Below are positions 8,089 through 17,800 of a DNA stretch of 64,000 nt, piece after piece (position 1 is the first letter of the stretch; each line of letters starts with the position of its first letter). Location of the stretch: assembly GCA_910586895.1 (NCBI GenBank), contig CAJUIW010000006.1, forward strand, positions 1 through 64,000, in the 5' to 3' direction. Source of the stretch: an uncultured Muribaculaceae bacterium (lineage in GTDB: Bacteria > Bacteroidota > Bacteroidia > Bacteroidales > Muribaculaceae). The notes under the pieces were generated by a model that was not told the DNA's origin, searched no databases, and saw only the letters and a program-made list of their open reading frames with translations. The position numbers and the translations under genes are program-made.

Positions 8089-10362
8089 TTAATCAGTCAC
8101 TTCTTTTGAGAATGAATAAGGGGCATCGTCAGGCGCTATACCTCGCTTATAGTTAGGAGTACGGGACATATCAATATCAATCCGTCCACCGTTTATTATA
8201 TCGGTATGGCGCAGGTAGTTTCTGGAATAATCCTTACCGTTGAGCCGCATGCGATTGATATACGGAGCCTCGGGGCCACTGCCGGACGCCTTTATCGTAA
8301 ACTCCCTCCCATTGTCAAATTTCAGTGTCACATTCTCAAACGCCGGGCTTCCTATAGCATACTCACCCGACCCCGGACATACCGGATAGAAACCCAGAGC
8401 TGAAAAAACATACCAAGCCGATGTCTGCCCATTATCCTCGTCACCACAATAGCCGTCAGGGGTAGGCGAATACATTGTATCCATCACCCGGCGTGTCCAA
8501 TACTGCGCTTTCCACGGTTCTCCGGCATAGTCATACAGATATATCATGTGCTGCACCGGCTGATTGCCATGTGCATAGTTACCCATATTCATCACGGTCA
8601 TCTCTCGGATTTCATGAATCGGGAAACCGTAATAGCTGTCATCATACAAAGGCGGTACCGCAAAAACAGAATCAAGCATTGCCACAAATTCAGTTCTGCC
8701 ACCCATAAGCCTCCTCAATCCTTCGGGATCATGAAACACTGACCATGTATAATGCCAACTGTTGCCTTCTGTGAAAGCGTCACCCCATTTCAACGGCGAA
8801 AATGGCGAGGCGAAACTGCCGTCGGCATTACGTCCACGCATAAGCCGGCTTTCCTTATCGAAAAGATTCCGATAATTCATAGCTCTCCGGGCAAATACAG
8901 CTATCTCACTTTCCGGTTTGCCAAGAGCCTTACCAAGCTTGTAGATACACCAGTCGTCATAGGCATATTCGAGTGTCCGGGCGGCATTTTCATTGATGTT
9001 CACATCGTAAGGCACATAACCGAGCTTGTTGTAATACTCATGCCCCAGACGCCCCGATGAGCTTACGTTAGGATGCACGGTATCGATTCCGGCCGTGGCT
9101 GCCTGCCAGAGAATCTGCACATCGTCCACCTTTATTCCCTTTAGATAAGCGTCAGCAAGGACAGAAGCAGAGTTGTTGCCTATCATACAGCCACGGTGCC
9201 CCGGACTGCTCCATTCCGGAATCAGACCACTCTCCCTGTAATGATTGAGCATACCTTTCTGGATCTCACGGTTCACCTCAGGATATAGTAGATTCAGCAA
9301 CGGAAACAGAGCACGGAATGTATCCCATAGCCCGGTATCGGTATACATATAACCCTCACATACTTTCCCGGTATGTGGCGAATAGTGAAGTATCTCTCCG
9401 CCCTTTCCCACTTCATAGAATTTCCGGGGAAAAAGCAGCGAACGATATAGACATGAATAAAAAATCCGCAGCCGGTCAATATTACAACCTTCATTGATAT
9501 CAACCTTACCTAAAACCACATTCCACGCATTCTGACCGGCTGCGGTTATGGCATCAAAAGTCATGCCATCAAGTTCTGATAGATTCTGTAGAGCCTGCTC
9601 TTCGCTAATAAAGGAGGATGCTACTTTTGCGTGGACCTTTTCACCTTTTATTGTACTGAATGTCACCACTGCCATGGCATGATTGCCTTCGGCAGCAATA
9701 TCTTGGCTTGCAACGCTGTCAAGTACGGTAATGACACTGCTGAACGGCTTGTCAAACTCTATTATAAAATAGTTCCTGAAATTATCAGGTACACCGCCGC
9801 TGTTGCGGGTTGTGTAGCCTGTGATACGGTTATTCCTCTTATCAACCTTGACAGCTGACCCTCGGTCAAATGCATCAATCACCACATTTGCGCTGTCAGT
9901 AGCTGGAAATGTAAATCGGAACATAGCCGCCCTGTCCGTTGGTGAAAGCTCAGCCGATACATCATAGTCCGCCAGATACACGCCATAGTAGTGAGGCATC
10001 GCTTTCTCCCCTTTGTGCGAAAACCAGCTTGCACGCCTGCTTTCATCAAATACAGGAGCGCCTACGGTCGGCATCAGAGAAAACTGACCGTAATCATTTA
10101 TCCATGGCGAGGGCTGATGTGTCTGTTTAATACCGCATATTTTATGGGTATCATATGTATAAGTCCATCCATCGCCCATTTTCCCTGTCTGTGGAGTCCA
10201 GAAATTCATGCCCCACGGACGCGCAATGGCCGGATAGGTATTACCTGCCGACAGTTCATAGCTCGACTGCGTCCCCATCAGAGGATTCACATACTTGGTA
10301 TAATCATTAGCTGCACATGACAGTGATATTACCGTACACACTAAAAGCAATATTTTCTTCAT
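8089..10362 (-). CDS. GH92 family alpha-mannosidase
   Basis: The 757-residue exported enzyme begins with a signal peptide (about 1-18, SLSCAAND boundary) and then YTKYVNPLMGT, the typical GH92 start. The catalytic-domain signatures are visible: the PEWSSPGHRG...MIGNNSAS region at 383-400, TEGNSWHYTW at 531-540 (E532 is the likely acid), and GDEDNGQTSAWYVFSALGFY. GH92 enzymes are calcium-dependent exo-alpha-mannosidases acting on N-glycans. The N-terminal substrate loop departs from the usual GHTYPGA motif, so linkage specificity is uncertain. An ECF-type promoter motif lies at 10386-10415, 23 bp before the start codon, and a terminator precedes it, so the gene can be expressed separately from the GH85 upstream. 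Confidence 0.92.
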   Translation of the reverse strand: MKKILLLVCTVISLSCAANDYTKYVNPLMGTQSSYELSAGNTYPAIARPWGMNFWTPQTGKMGDGWTYTYDTHKICGIKQTHQPSPWINDYGQFSLMPTVGAPVFDESRRASWFSHKGEKAMPHYYGVYLADYDVSAELSPTDRAAMFRFTFPATDSANVVIDAFDRGSAVKVDKRNNRITGYTTRNSGGVPDNFRNYFIIEFDKPFSSVITVLDSVASQDIAAEGNHAMAVVTFSTIKGEKVHAKVASSFISEEQALQNLSELDGMTFDAITAAGQNAWNVVLGKVDINEGCNIDRLRIFYSCLYRSLLFPRKFYEVGKGGEILHYSPHTGKVCEGYMYTDTGLWDTFRALFPLLNLLYPEVNREIQKGMLNHYRESGLIPEWSSPGHRGCMIGNNSASVLADAYLKGIKVDDVQILWQAATAGIDTVHPNVSSSGRLGHEYYNKLGYVPYDVNINENAARTLEYAYDDWCIYKLGKALGKPESEIAVFARRAMNYRNLFDKESRLMRGRNADGSFASPFSPLKWGDAFTEGNSWHYTWSVFHDPEGLRRLMGGRTEFVAMLDSVFAVPPLYDDSYYGFPIHEIREMTVMNMGNYAHGNQPVQHMIYLYDYAGEPWKAQYWTRRVMDTMYSPTPDGYCGDEDNGQTSAWYVFSALGFYPVCPGSGEYAIGSPAFENVTLKFDNGREFTIKASGSGPEAPYINRMRLNGKDYSRNYLRHTDIINGGRIDIDMSRTPNYKRGIAPDDAPYSFSKEVTD

Positions 10363-10385
10363 GATACGTCATTGGAATATATACC

Positions 10386-10415
10386 TTAAACACCCTTTCT
10401 GCATAAACTACTTAC
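10386..10415 (-). promoter_or_regulatory. ECF-type promoter motif upstream of GH92
   Basis: On the minus strand this reads GTAAGTAG, 14 bp, GTGTTTAA. The same two boxes with exactly 14 bp between them occur at 14746-14775 and, with one change each in the second box, at 25345-25374 and 28184-28213. Position, orientation and spacing fit -35 and -10 elements recognised by the ECF sigma of this PUL. Confidence 0.75.
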
Positions 10416-10432
10416 GGCATAAGTAAAGAAAA

Positions 10433-10462
10433 AGTGACTGTGAATATAAATTCACAGCCACT
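10433..10462 (-). terminator. Terminator after GH85-B
   Basis: Inverted repeat AGTGaCTGTGAAT with a short loop and its complement; on the minus strand it is followed by TTTTCTTT. It sits between the stop of the second GH85 and the GH92 promoter motif. Confidence 0.7.
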
Positions 10463-10483
10463 CTTACCAATCATTGCAGAAAC

Positions 10484-13400
10484 TTATCTTATGAAGACTT
10501 TCTTTGATGTGCCGTCAGAGTACCGGATAATGTAAAGTCCGTTGACAGGCTTCTTCACCTGCACTCCCTGAAGATTATATATAGCTATCACTGTGCGTTC
10601 AGATGCCGGTGTTTCAACGCGGTCAATACCACTTGTCGCATCACGGTAACCGGTTTTGGAAATTCCGATTACATTTGTCGAGTAATAGTTTGTCGATCTG
10701 AAGGCCAAAGCCTTAAGCTTCTTGGACGGATCGACTGTCAGGTTCTTTTCAAACATAAAGTGATCCGTATCAGTAATCTTATCAAGAGGATTCTTCGATG
10801 ATGTATTCCCGGCGCGAATAATACCGAAATTAACACCCGCATCACCTGTATTCGTACGGTCGTAACGTGTTATGGTCCACGCGGTATAATCGCCCTCGGA
10901 ACCGTCCTCATATATCGGTTTGACACTGATCTTAGCCGAGCTGTTGGCTCCGGAGAACATCAGGATGTGAACCATTTCACAACGTGAAGGCTCAACAAAG
11001 TCAAGCTGAGCATCCTGGAGTACATCCTTATTTAGGCTAATGGCATTATTGCCGGTGTACGGTGCGAGCTGATATTTCTTACCGGTTGATGAACGTACAA
11101 AACCATCATCAGGCAGGCCACCTTTCTCGTGAACGGAAGCTGTATAGATGGCATATGTGTCCTCATCCTCTATGAAATAGTTGATATGCGAATTGGAGGG
11201 CAATCCCTCGGCAACTATATCGTGAAGCCAGCCTGACATCTCAGCCGGGTCATTGAAAGCTACAGCATCATCAACCTGCTCAAACGCCTGAACTTCGGCC
11301 AATGAGGGATAGAAGTACGGATTGAGAGTACATACAATAGCCAGATAACGTGCTGAACGGTACTGAGGGAAGATATACTCGAGTTCGGAAATGCTGCCGA
11401 GGTTATCGAAGGTCTTCACTGTAGTCATATTGCTGAGATTATCACCAACTTTAATAGCAATTGAACTGTTAACGTATCCTTCTTTTCCGTTATCATTTTC
11501 GCCAAAGTTACCGGAAGGAATAAACACCTTCACTTTCGACAGATTCCATATATCCTCCGCCTCAAATATAGCCCAGAAATCCTCAGTATGTGTCGAGGGA
11601 GTCTCGATAGCCTCGCATGCTTCTTTTTCAAGATCTCCATCAGTAAGCGCACCGGTAGTAAACTCTTCATATTTACCATCAGGGTCATAATCCGAGGTAT
11701 AATGGCGTAGCACAGCTGTATTTCCGTCAAGTACATTCGGACGGTCGGAATCGTCAACAAACACTTTTATTGTTGATTCCTTATAAGCGCCTCCGTTATT
11801 GACAGTAAGTTTGAGCTCATCCTGCCCCATTATATCACCACCTGTCACTTCTACTGTGAACGATGATGCCTGTTCATTTTCAGTGATTCGTCCTATCCTT
11901 AAATTATCGCCACACTCTGCAACGCAATTGAAAGGAATCTCCTTACGGTCGCCGTTGAGGCTGTAGTTAACAGTCACCTCTTTTGTTTCACCTACATTGA
12001 GAGTCAGTTCCTTTGGATTGACATCAATTGTCATCTTGACGACATCCACGCCATAGGCCTCGAATTCCCATACGCGGAGTGTGCCATCAACAGTCGGAGA
12101 AAAACGTATATATCTGCCTCGCGTGGGAGTGATATAGGTTTCCTTGATATTTTCATTCTCAAGGCCCTTTTCATCAACTACCTTAGTCCATTCCTTGCCA
12201 TCGATTGAAACCTCTATCGTATAATCCTTGAAGTTTTCGTTCTTCTCCGGACCTGCCTTGCAATCGAATATTTTGAATCCATATAAGCGGAACACACTCT
12301 GACAGTCAATTACTACCCAGCTTTCGGGCTTGATGTTACACCACTTCTCTGACGTAGAGGATGGATTTGTGACACCATCTATAAGCCATTCCGGATTCTC
12401 CTTGGAATTAGCGCTTCCACTGCAACTCAGAATTGATTTCTTCAGAGCTACATTATGAATATCAGAATAAGCTTCATCGGAAAGCACATCCAGAGCTTCA
12501 AACGTATTCTCAGATGTTCCGAGTTCGTTGGTAGCTGTCACTTTTACCGACTGAATACCCTCGGCAAGAGCTTTTACAGTCACAGATGAGGCTGTGAGAC
12601 TTCCATCGACAAGCTGGAGCGTGGACGGTAGAGTCCATTGCCATGACTTGGGATCTCCACTCCCCTTTGCATTGATTGTCACAGTTTCACCGACCTTGAC
12701 AAAACTCTTTGACAGGGACAGGGTAACTTTAGGAGCCCCTGGTTTAGGAAACTCCGCTGTAACAACCAGAGGCTTCTGCTGAGTCATATCCTTCATCACA
12801 GGCACCAGTTCCACATTGACTGAATCATCCTTACCATTACGGATCACGGAAGGGATATAAAATCCTTCACCGCGGGTCTGTCCTACAAGAGTGCGCTTTC
12901 CTGAAAGTTCTGTCAGATAAATATCGAAATGATCAAAATCATTGTTCCAATTATAGTCCCAGGTAAGACGTATATCACCCTTTTCTTCGTCAAGACGAGG
13001 CTCAACTGAGAAATTATCCACAACCACTGCCGCCGGAGAATACCCTGCAGGAAGCATTGCTACCTGACCAAGTTTGAAATCAAGGCTTCCATTGCCCTTT
13101 AAGGCGACGCCTATCATGTAAATGTTTTTCCCTTTTACCGATGACAGGTCATACTCAGCTACTGACCATCCATTGACACTTTCCGTCTTTCCGGGTTCAA
13201 TGGTCACATCAGGATCTACCGAGCATGCGGTGGATAGCTTAAGAGATGGTGCTGCACCATTGCTCTTGTAAACAATCTTTGCTACAGCATTCTCTGAAAG
13301 AGAAATATTTGTTTTGTACAGACGAATCAAGCTCTCACCGTTGAGTGTTCCTGTCAGATGGAAACAGTTGCCATGGTTGAATGCATCATCCCAATCAACA

Positions 13401-14695
13401 GCGACATTAATATTACCGCGATTCTCAATCCACCAACGCCAGGTAGGCAATATGCTCTGTACACCGGAGTGATTCCAGTCCTGAGTTCCCTGCTTGATTC
13501 CGTTGACAAAACGATGTTTACCATTACCTACCGACATATTGCTGACAAAAGGTAGCGATGTGATGGCCGAACGTTCAAAGATAGCGCCGGAAATGCCGCG
13601 CCAGTTTGACGTTCCTCCGGTAGATGGATCTCCCATCTCATTGACCCATGCCTTCTCTTCGTTCTCAAATGTCTTTTTGATTGCGGCATACGCTTTTTCG
13701 CCACATTCATCTGAGGTGTATAGTATATCGCGGACATTATCACGCCATGAGCGTTCCTCGGGGCAGAACAGTGCTGTTGAGCCTACATGTCCTCCAGTGG
13801 GATAAGCAGCGTTGAGCTCGCTGTTCCAACCGGTAAGGCCGGATTGGACGCACTGAACGCCGGCATAGATTTTACTGAACGTCTCATCCTCAGTGCAATT
13901 GATGTCCTTTGCCCACATACGCTGATCACCGACAGCGTGGTAGTCAAGAAACATTGAAGTATTCTTATGTGCGCTGAGTATCGGGGCGTCAATTACGGTA
14001 GAGCCGTCATACCACATGATTTCCATCTGTGTATCGCCGGCGGCATCGGCATAGCTGTTGAATTCTTTCACAAATGCCGCCCATGTAGCACTCTTAACAC
14101 CTGTTCCTGCGGTTTCCTGATTGATAAACCACCCATCAAAACCGAAGTACTTTGCTATTTCATACAGTTTCCTGGCATATGGATAGCTTGTACCCTCTTT
14201 CTTGACAAATTCCTTTACCCATTCAGGATCACCACCAAAAGCTTTTGGAGGGAAAAATACATTACCCAGCACCTTGACTCCTTGGGCATGTGCGGCGTCG
14301 ACAGAGAATGCTGGCGGAGGGTTTATAATTCCCTCTGCCGAAGATCCGGCCCAATATACGAGCTTATCCATATATTGCCAGTAGGTAGGCTGGTAACCGA
14401 TGAAATTATCGGCACCCTGAGAAGGGCATAAAGAGCACATCGGGAAAAGAATAGTGGCATTGGCAATTTCTCCTCCATAGAACTGAGTCTGGTTGGCTTT
14501 CATCAAAGATGACTCCTTGAAACGTTTTGCCAATGGGACTTTTGATTTGTTAAACTTGGACGAAGGATCATTTTCAGGCGTCCAGTGTTCAATGTTGGTC
14601 GGGAACCAACAACCGGAATAAGGCTGCTGACCGAATACCGGTATCGCTGACACGACTGTCAGCAAGCTCCCGATTAGATAATGTTTGGTTTTCAT
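10484..14695 (-). CDS. GH85 endo-beta-N-acetylglucosaminidase (GH85-B), multidomain, T9SS-type C-terminus
   Basis: The 1403-residue exported protein has a signal peptide (1-22), then the GH85 catalytic barrel at about 25-400. WFINQE at 189-194 gives the N192/E194 pair expected to assist and protonate during cleavage of the chitobiose core of N-glycans. Downstream come a jelly-roll-like part (about 420-560), a PKD/Ig-like domain (about 660-745), an F5/8-type galactose-binding-like domain (about 750-880), an Ig-like domain starting TIDVNPKELTL, a second F5/8-like domain (about 990-1140), a GW...DIVAE module (about 1152-1355) and a final YNLQGVQV...GLYIIRYSDG segment typical of type A T9SS sorting domains. 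It has its own ECF-type promoter motif (14746-14775) and a terminator. It is paralogous to GH85-A throughout. Confidence 0.92.
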   Translation of the reverse strand: MKTKHYLIGSLLTVVSAIPVFGQQPYSGCWFPTNIEHWTPENDPSSKFNKSKVPLAKRFKESSLMKANQTQFYGGEIANATILFPMCSLCPSQGADNFIGYQPTYWQYMDKLVYWAGSSAEGIINPPPAFSVDAAHAQGVKVLGNVFFPPKAFGGDPEWVKEFVKKEGTSYPYARKLYEIAKYFGFDGWFINQETAGTGVKSATWAAFVKEFNSYADAAGDTQMEIMWYDGSTVIDAPILSAHKNTSMFLDYHAVGDQRMWAKDINCTEDETFSKIYAGVQCVQSGLTGWNSELNAAYPTGGHVGSTALFCPEERSWRDNVRDILYTSDECGEKAYAAIKKTFENEEKAWVNEMGDPSTGGTSNWRGISGAIFERSAITSLPFVSNMSVGNGKHRFVNGIKQGTQDWNHSGVQSILPTWRWWIENRGNINVAVDWDDAFNHGNCFHLTGTLNGESLIRLYKTNISLSENAVAKIVYKSNGAAPSLKLSTACSVDPDVTIEPGKTESVNGWSVAEYDLSSVKGKNIYMIGVALKGNGSLDFKLGQVAMLPAGYSPAAVVVDNFSVEPRLDEEKGDIRLTWDYNWNNDFDHFDIYLTELSGKRTLVGQTRGEGFYIPSVIRNGKDDSVNVELVPVMKDMTQQKPLVVTAEFPKPGAPKVTLSLSKSFVKVGETVTINAKGSGDPKSWQWTLPSTLQLVDGSLTASSVTVKALAEGIQSVKVTATNELGTSENTFEALDVLSDEAYSDIHNVALKKSILSCSGSANSKENPEWLIDGVTNPSSTSEKWCNIKPESWVVIDCQSVFRLYGFKIFDCKAGPEKNENFKDYTIEVSIDGKEWTKVVDEKGLENENIKETYITPTRGRYIRFSPTVDGTLRVWEFEAYGVDVVKMTIDVNPKELTLNVGETKEVTVNYSLNGDRKEIPFNCVAECGDNLRIGRITENEQASSFTVEVTGGDIMGQDELKLTVNNGGAYKESTIKVFVDDSDRPNVLDGNTAVLRHYTSDYDPDGKYEEFTTGALTDGDLEKEACEAIETPSTHTEDFWAIFEAEDIWNLSKVKVFIPSGNFGENDNGKEGYVNSSIAIKVGDNLSNMTTVKTFDNLGSISELEYIFPQYRSARYLAIVCTLNPYFYPSLAEVQAFEQVDDAVAFNDPAEMSGWLHDIVAEGLPSNSHINYFIEDEDTYAIYTASVHEKGGLPDDGFVRSSTGKKYQLAPYTGNNAISLNKDVLQDAQLDFVEPSRCEMVHILMFSGANSSAKISVKPIYEDGSEGDYTAWTITRYDRTNTGDAGVNFGIIRAGNTSSKNPLDKITDTDHFMFEKNLTVDPSKKLKALAFRSTNYYSTNVIGISKTGYRDATSGIDRVETPASERTVIAIYNLQGVQVKKPVNGLYIIRYSDGTSKKVFIR

Positions 14696-14745
14696 TTTAA
14701 TATGATTGGATGGTTTTCACTCGATTAGAGCAAGGCTCTGGTACC

Positions 14746-14775
14746 TTAAACACGCTATCCTGCAATTCTACTTAC
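14746..14775 (-). promoter_or_regulatory. ECF-type promoter motif upstream of GH85-B
   Basis: Minus strand reads GTAAGTAG, 14 bp, GTGTTTAA, both boxes identical to the GH92 motif. It lies 50 bp before the GH85-B start codon and just after the terminator of GH85-A. Confidence 0.78.
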
Positions 14776-14816
14776 CGGATATTTCGTTTTTATTTCAATT
14801 TGCTTAATCCGAAAAG

Positions 14817-14849
14817 AAATGGACTGAACCCATTACGTTCAGTCCATTT
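14817..14849 (-). terminator. Terminator after GH85-A
   Basis: A perfect 13-bp inverted repeat (AAATGGACTGAAC and complement) around a 7-base loop, 29 bp after the GH85-A stop. The following T-run on the minus strand is short (CTTTTC), so termination may be partial. Confidence 0.65.
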
Positions 14850-14877
14850 TAACTAAGGATGTCTAATTCATACCAAA

Positions 14878-17800
14878 TTACTTGATGAATATTTTGGCAG
14901 CAGTACCATCGGAGTACTTCACTATAAATATTCCATTGGATGGATTATTTACTTTTACACCCATAAGATTATAGATGCCAGTAATAGTACGGTCAGTATC
15001 CGCAAAAATATTATTGATTCCGCTCTCTGAGGCAACCTTTGCCAGAGAAAGTACGGCCGGATATGCCTTGCTGGTCTGCGATTCAAGAGTAATTGACTTG
15101 AGAGCACGGGTTTTGTCGGTTGGTATTGCAAGTTCGCATAAGCCGATATTATAGTCTGTATCGATGTCATCAACATCATAGCTCCAGCCTTCTGCGTCCT
15201 GATAGATACCACCGAATCCGTATGCCGCAGCTATATTCGGTTTGCTGTGACACAGAGTGATGTAATCTGTTATTTCCTCATCGTCGCCTTCGGCATAGGA
15301 AAGAGTTATGATTATTTCAGCAGTCTTGCCGGTAGTACCGAGCAGGCGCACCTCCTTACACATTTGAGGTTCAACCATTGTCAGAGTCATAGGCTTATAA
15401 CGCTCCAGGACAATGGCATTATTGGCATCATACGGTTCGAGCTTAAAGCGTGTGCCGTTAGAAGTCTCCACGATACGGTCAGCTGATGCCAAAGCACCTT
15501 TTTCCTGGACATCGGTGGTATACAGAGCCCATCCGTCATTATCATATGACCCGGTTGTGAACTTATCGGCAGGTGTTGACTCGGCTATCACATCGACATT
15601 CCAGCCTGTAAACTCGGAAGGAGTGTCAATACTTACCCGAACTTGACAAGTCTTGCTGAATTCACCGTTTACCAGTTCGAATTCAACAGTTGCAAAACCC
15701 TCTTCGGCTACAGCCTTGATTGGGAGCGTGAAGGTTGTTTCCGCAGCATTTTCCTTAATGTCGCCAAGGGCAATGCAGCTATTGTCGACAGTTGCCGAGC
15801 AGGAGAAGTTATCCTGACGTTCCTCACCCTTCAGATCATATTTAACAATGATTTCACCATCGGCCTCCGGAGCTATGGTTATGTTCTTTGCCAAGGGTGT
15901 GATCTTCATCTTCGAGCCACTCATATCAGCAAGTGCGGAGACTCCAAGAACCCAGAAATCTACACTTTTAGAAGCAGACAGCGTTACAGAAACCGCCGCC
16001 TTATCCTCATCAGCCTCAAGAACTACCTCATTGAATCCATAGTTTGTCCGGCCGACAGTACCATTCCTTTCTATCAGCTTAAGGTCAGTAAAGGCAAAAC
16101 TGTCTTTTTCATCGCTGCCGTAATCAGCTCGTGGTACATCAATGGTATATTCTTTTGAGGAGGTGCCGTCTTCATAGTTGATAATGGCAGTTACCTCGCG
16201 GGTGCTGGTACATGTTGCGAGCAGATATATTTTCTGAGCATTCACCGGCTCGTCAAATGTCAGCACATAGTCTTTGTTCTTTGCATTAACATTCAATGCA
16301 TTCATACCGTCATAGGGAGCCAGCTCAAAAGTAGTGCCCTGCTTGGTAATGATCATACGGCTGTCAGGCGAAGAGATTGCACCGTCAGCCTGAACATTGG
16401 ATGTGAAGAACGCGCTGTAATCGAAATCGAAACTTGCTTTATCCTCTACTGGAGTAGCCTCCGCGATGATATCTACGTTGAATCCATTTGCTATTGTCAG
16501 AGGTGCAATCGACGGACCATCCTGCTCAAGCTGGGCATAAGCCTCAACCTCGGCAAGAGATGGATAGAAATAGGTGTTGACATCACACACTACGGCAAGA
16601 TAAGTAAACGGATCCATTTCGGGGAAGTAGCAGGTGAGTTCCGATACCTCCTTGAGATTATCGAATGTTTCGATAACAGTCCAATTCAGACCATCCTTAC
16701 TTGTACGGATGCTGATAGCATTGTTGACATACCCTTCCTTATCATTGGCATTCCAGCCTTTGTTATTGTTCGGAATGTAGACTTTCACTTTACCCAGCGA
16801 GAACATGCGTGGATTGGTGAACACGGCCCAAAGGTCGTTGCGTGAAGTACAAGGATCTTCGTACATTTCTTCTGTAAGACCTTCGGTACGGGTATCTCCA
16901 TCGGTAAGATTACCCGTCTTCTGCGAAGTGTATGTACCACCGGTCACATAATCGGCATCATATTTGCGCATCTCCGCTTCGGTACCACTAAGACAATTCT
17001 TGGCACTTTCGCTGTCAATAACAACCTCAATGTATGTCTGACGCTTTGCATCACCATTCACCAATGCTACGTTAAGTTCGGCTTTACCAACCTTTTTGGC
17101 TGTATTGATAGTGAATGTGAAATGTCCGTTATTATCATCCTGTGGCTCAGAGCAGGTAATGTAGGAACTTTCGGAACTCAGCTGAAGTGCGAAGTTATCA
17201 GCTTTAGCCTCACCATTCATATTGTAATTAACGGTCACTTCCTGTGTGGATTTGGGCTCCAATGTCAGATTATGCGGAGCATCGACAGTGATCTTGGAGT
17301 TGTCACGTCCTATTACCTCAAGTTCAAACAGACGGCAGGTGAAGCGCTTGTCAGCATAAGGCTGCAGCTTTACATACCGTGCTACGGTGGGAACAATATT
17401 GCTCGTATGTATATTTTCATCCATAACATTACGGGCGTTCACCACCTCTGTCCACTCCTTATTGTCAGAGCTTACATAGATACGGTAATTCTGTATATTG
17501 TCCTCGCCGCTCTTGAATGCAGAGTGATTGTCATAGATGTTGAATCCATATACCGTATGGGGAGTCTTGAGATCTACTGTCACGTAGGGATTTGTGGAAA
17601 TGTCGCTCCAGCAGTTGTCCTTAGCCGAAGGCTTGACATCACCGTCAATCAGGTATGAAGCCTCGCCTGTCACAGCACGGCTGCGGCCGGCTATTACTTT
17701 GCCAATGGCAGCGTTATGGACTTCTTTGTAAGCGATTTCAGAGAATACATCAAATGCATTGCCGCTGAATGTGGATGTGCCCTGGGCATTGCCTACTTTT

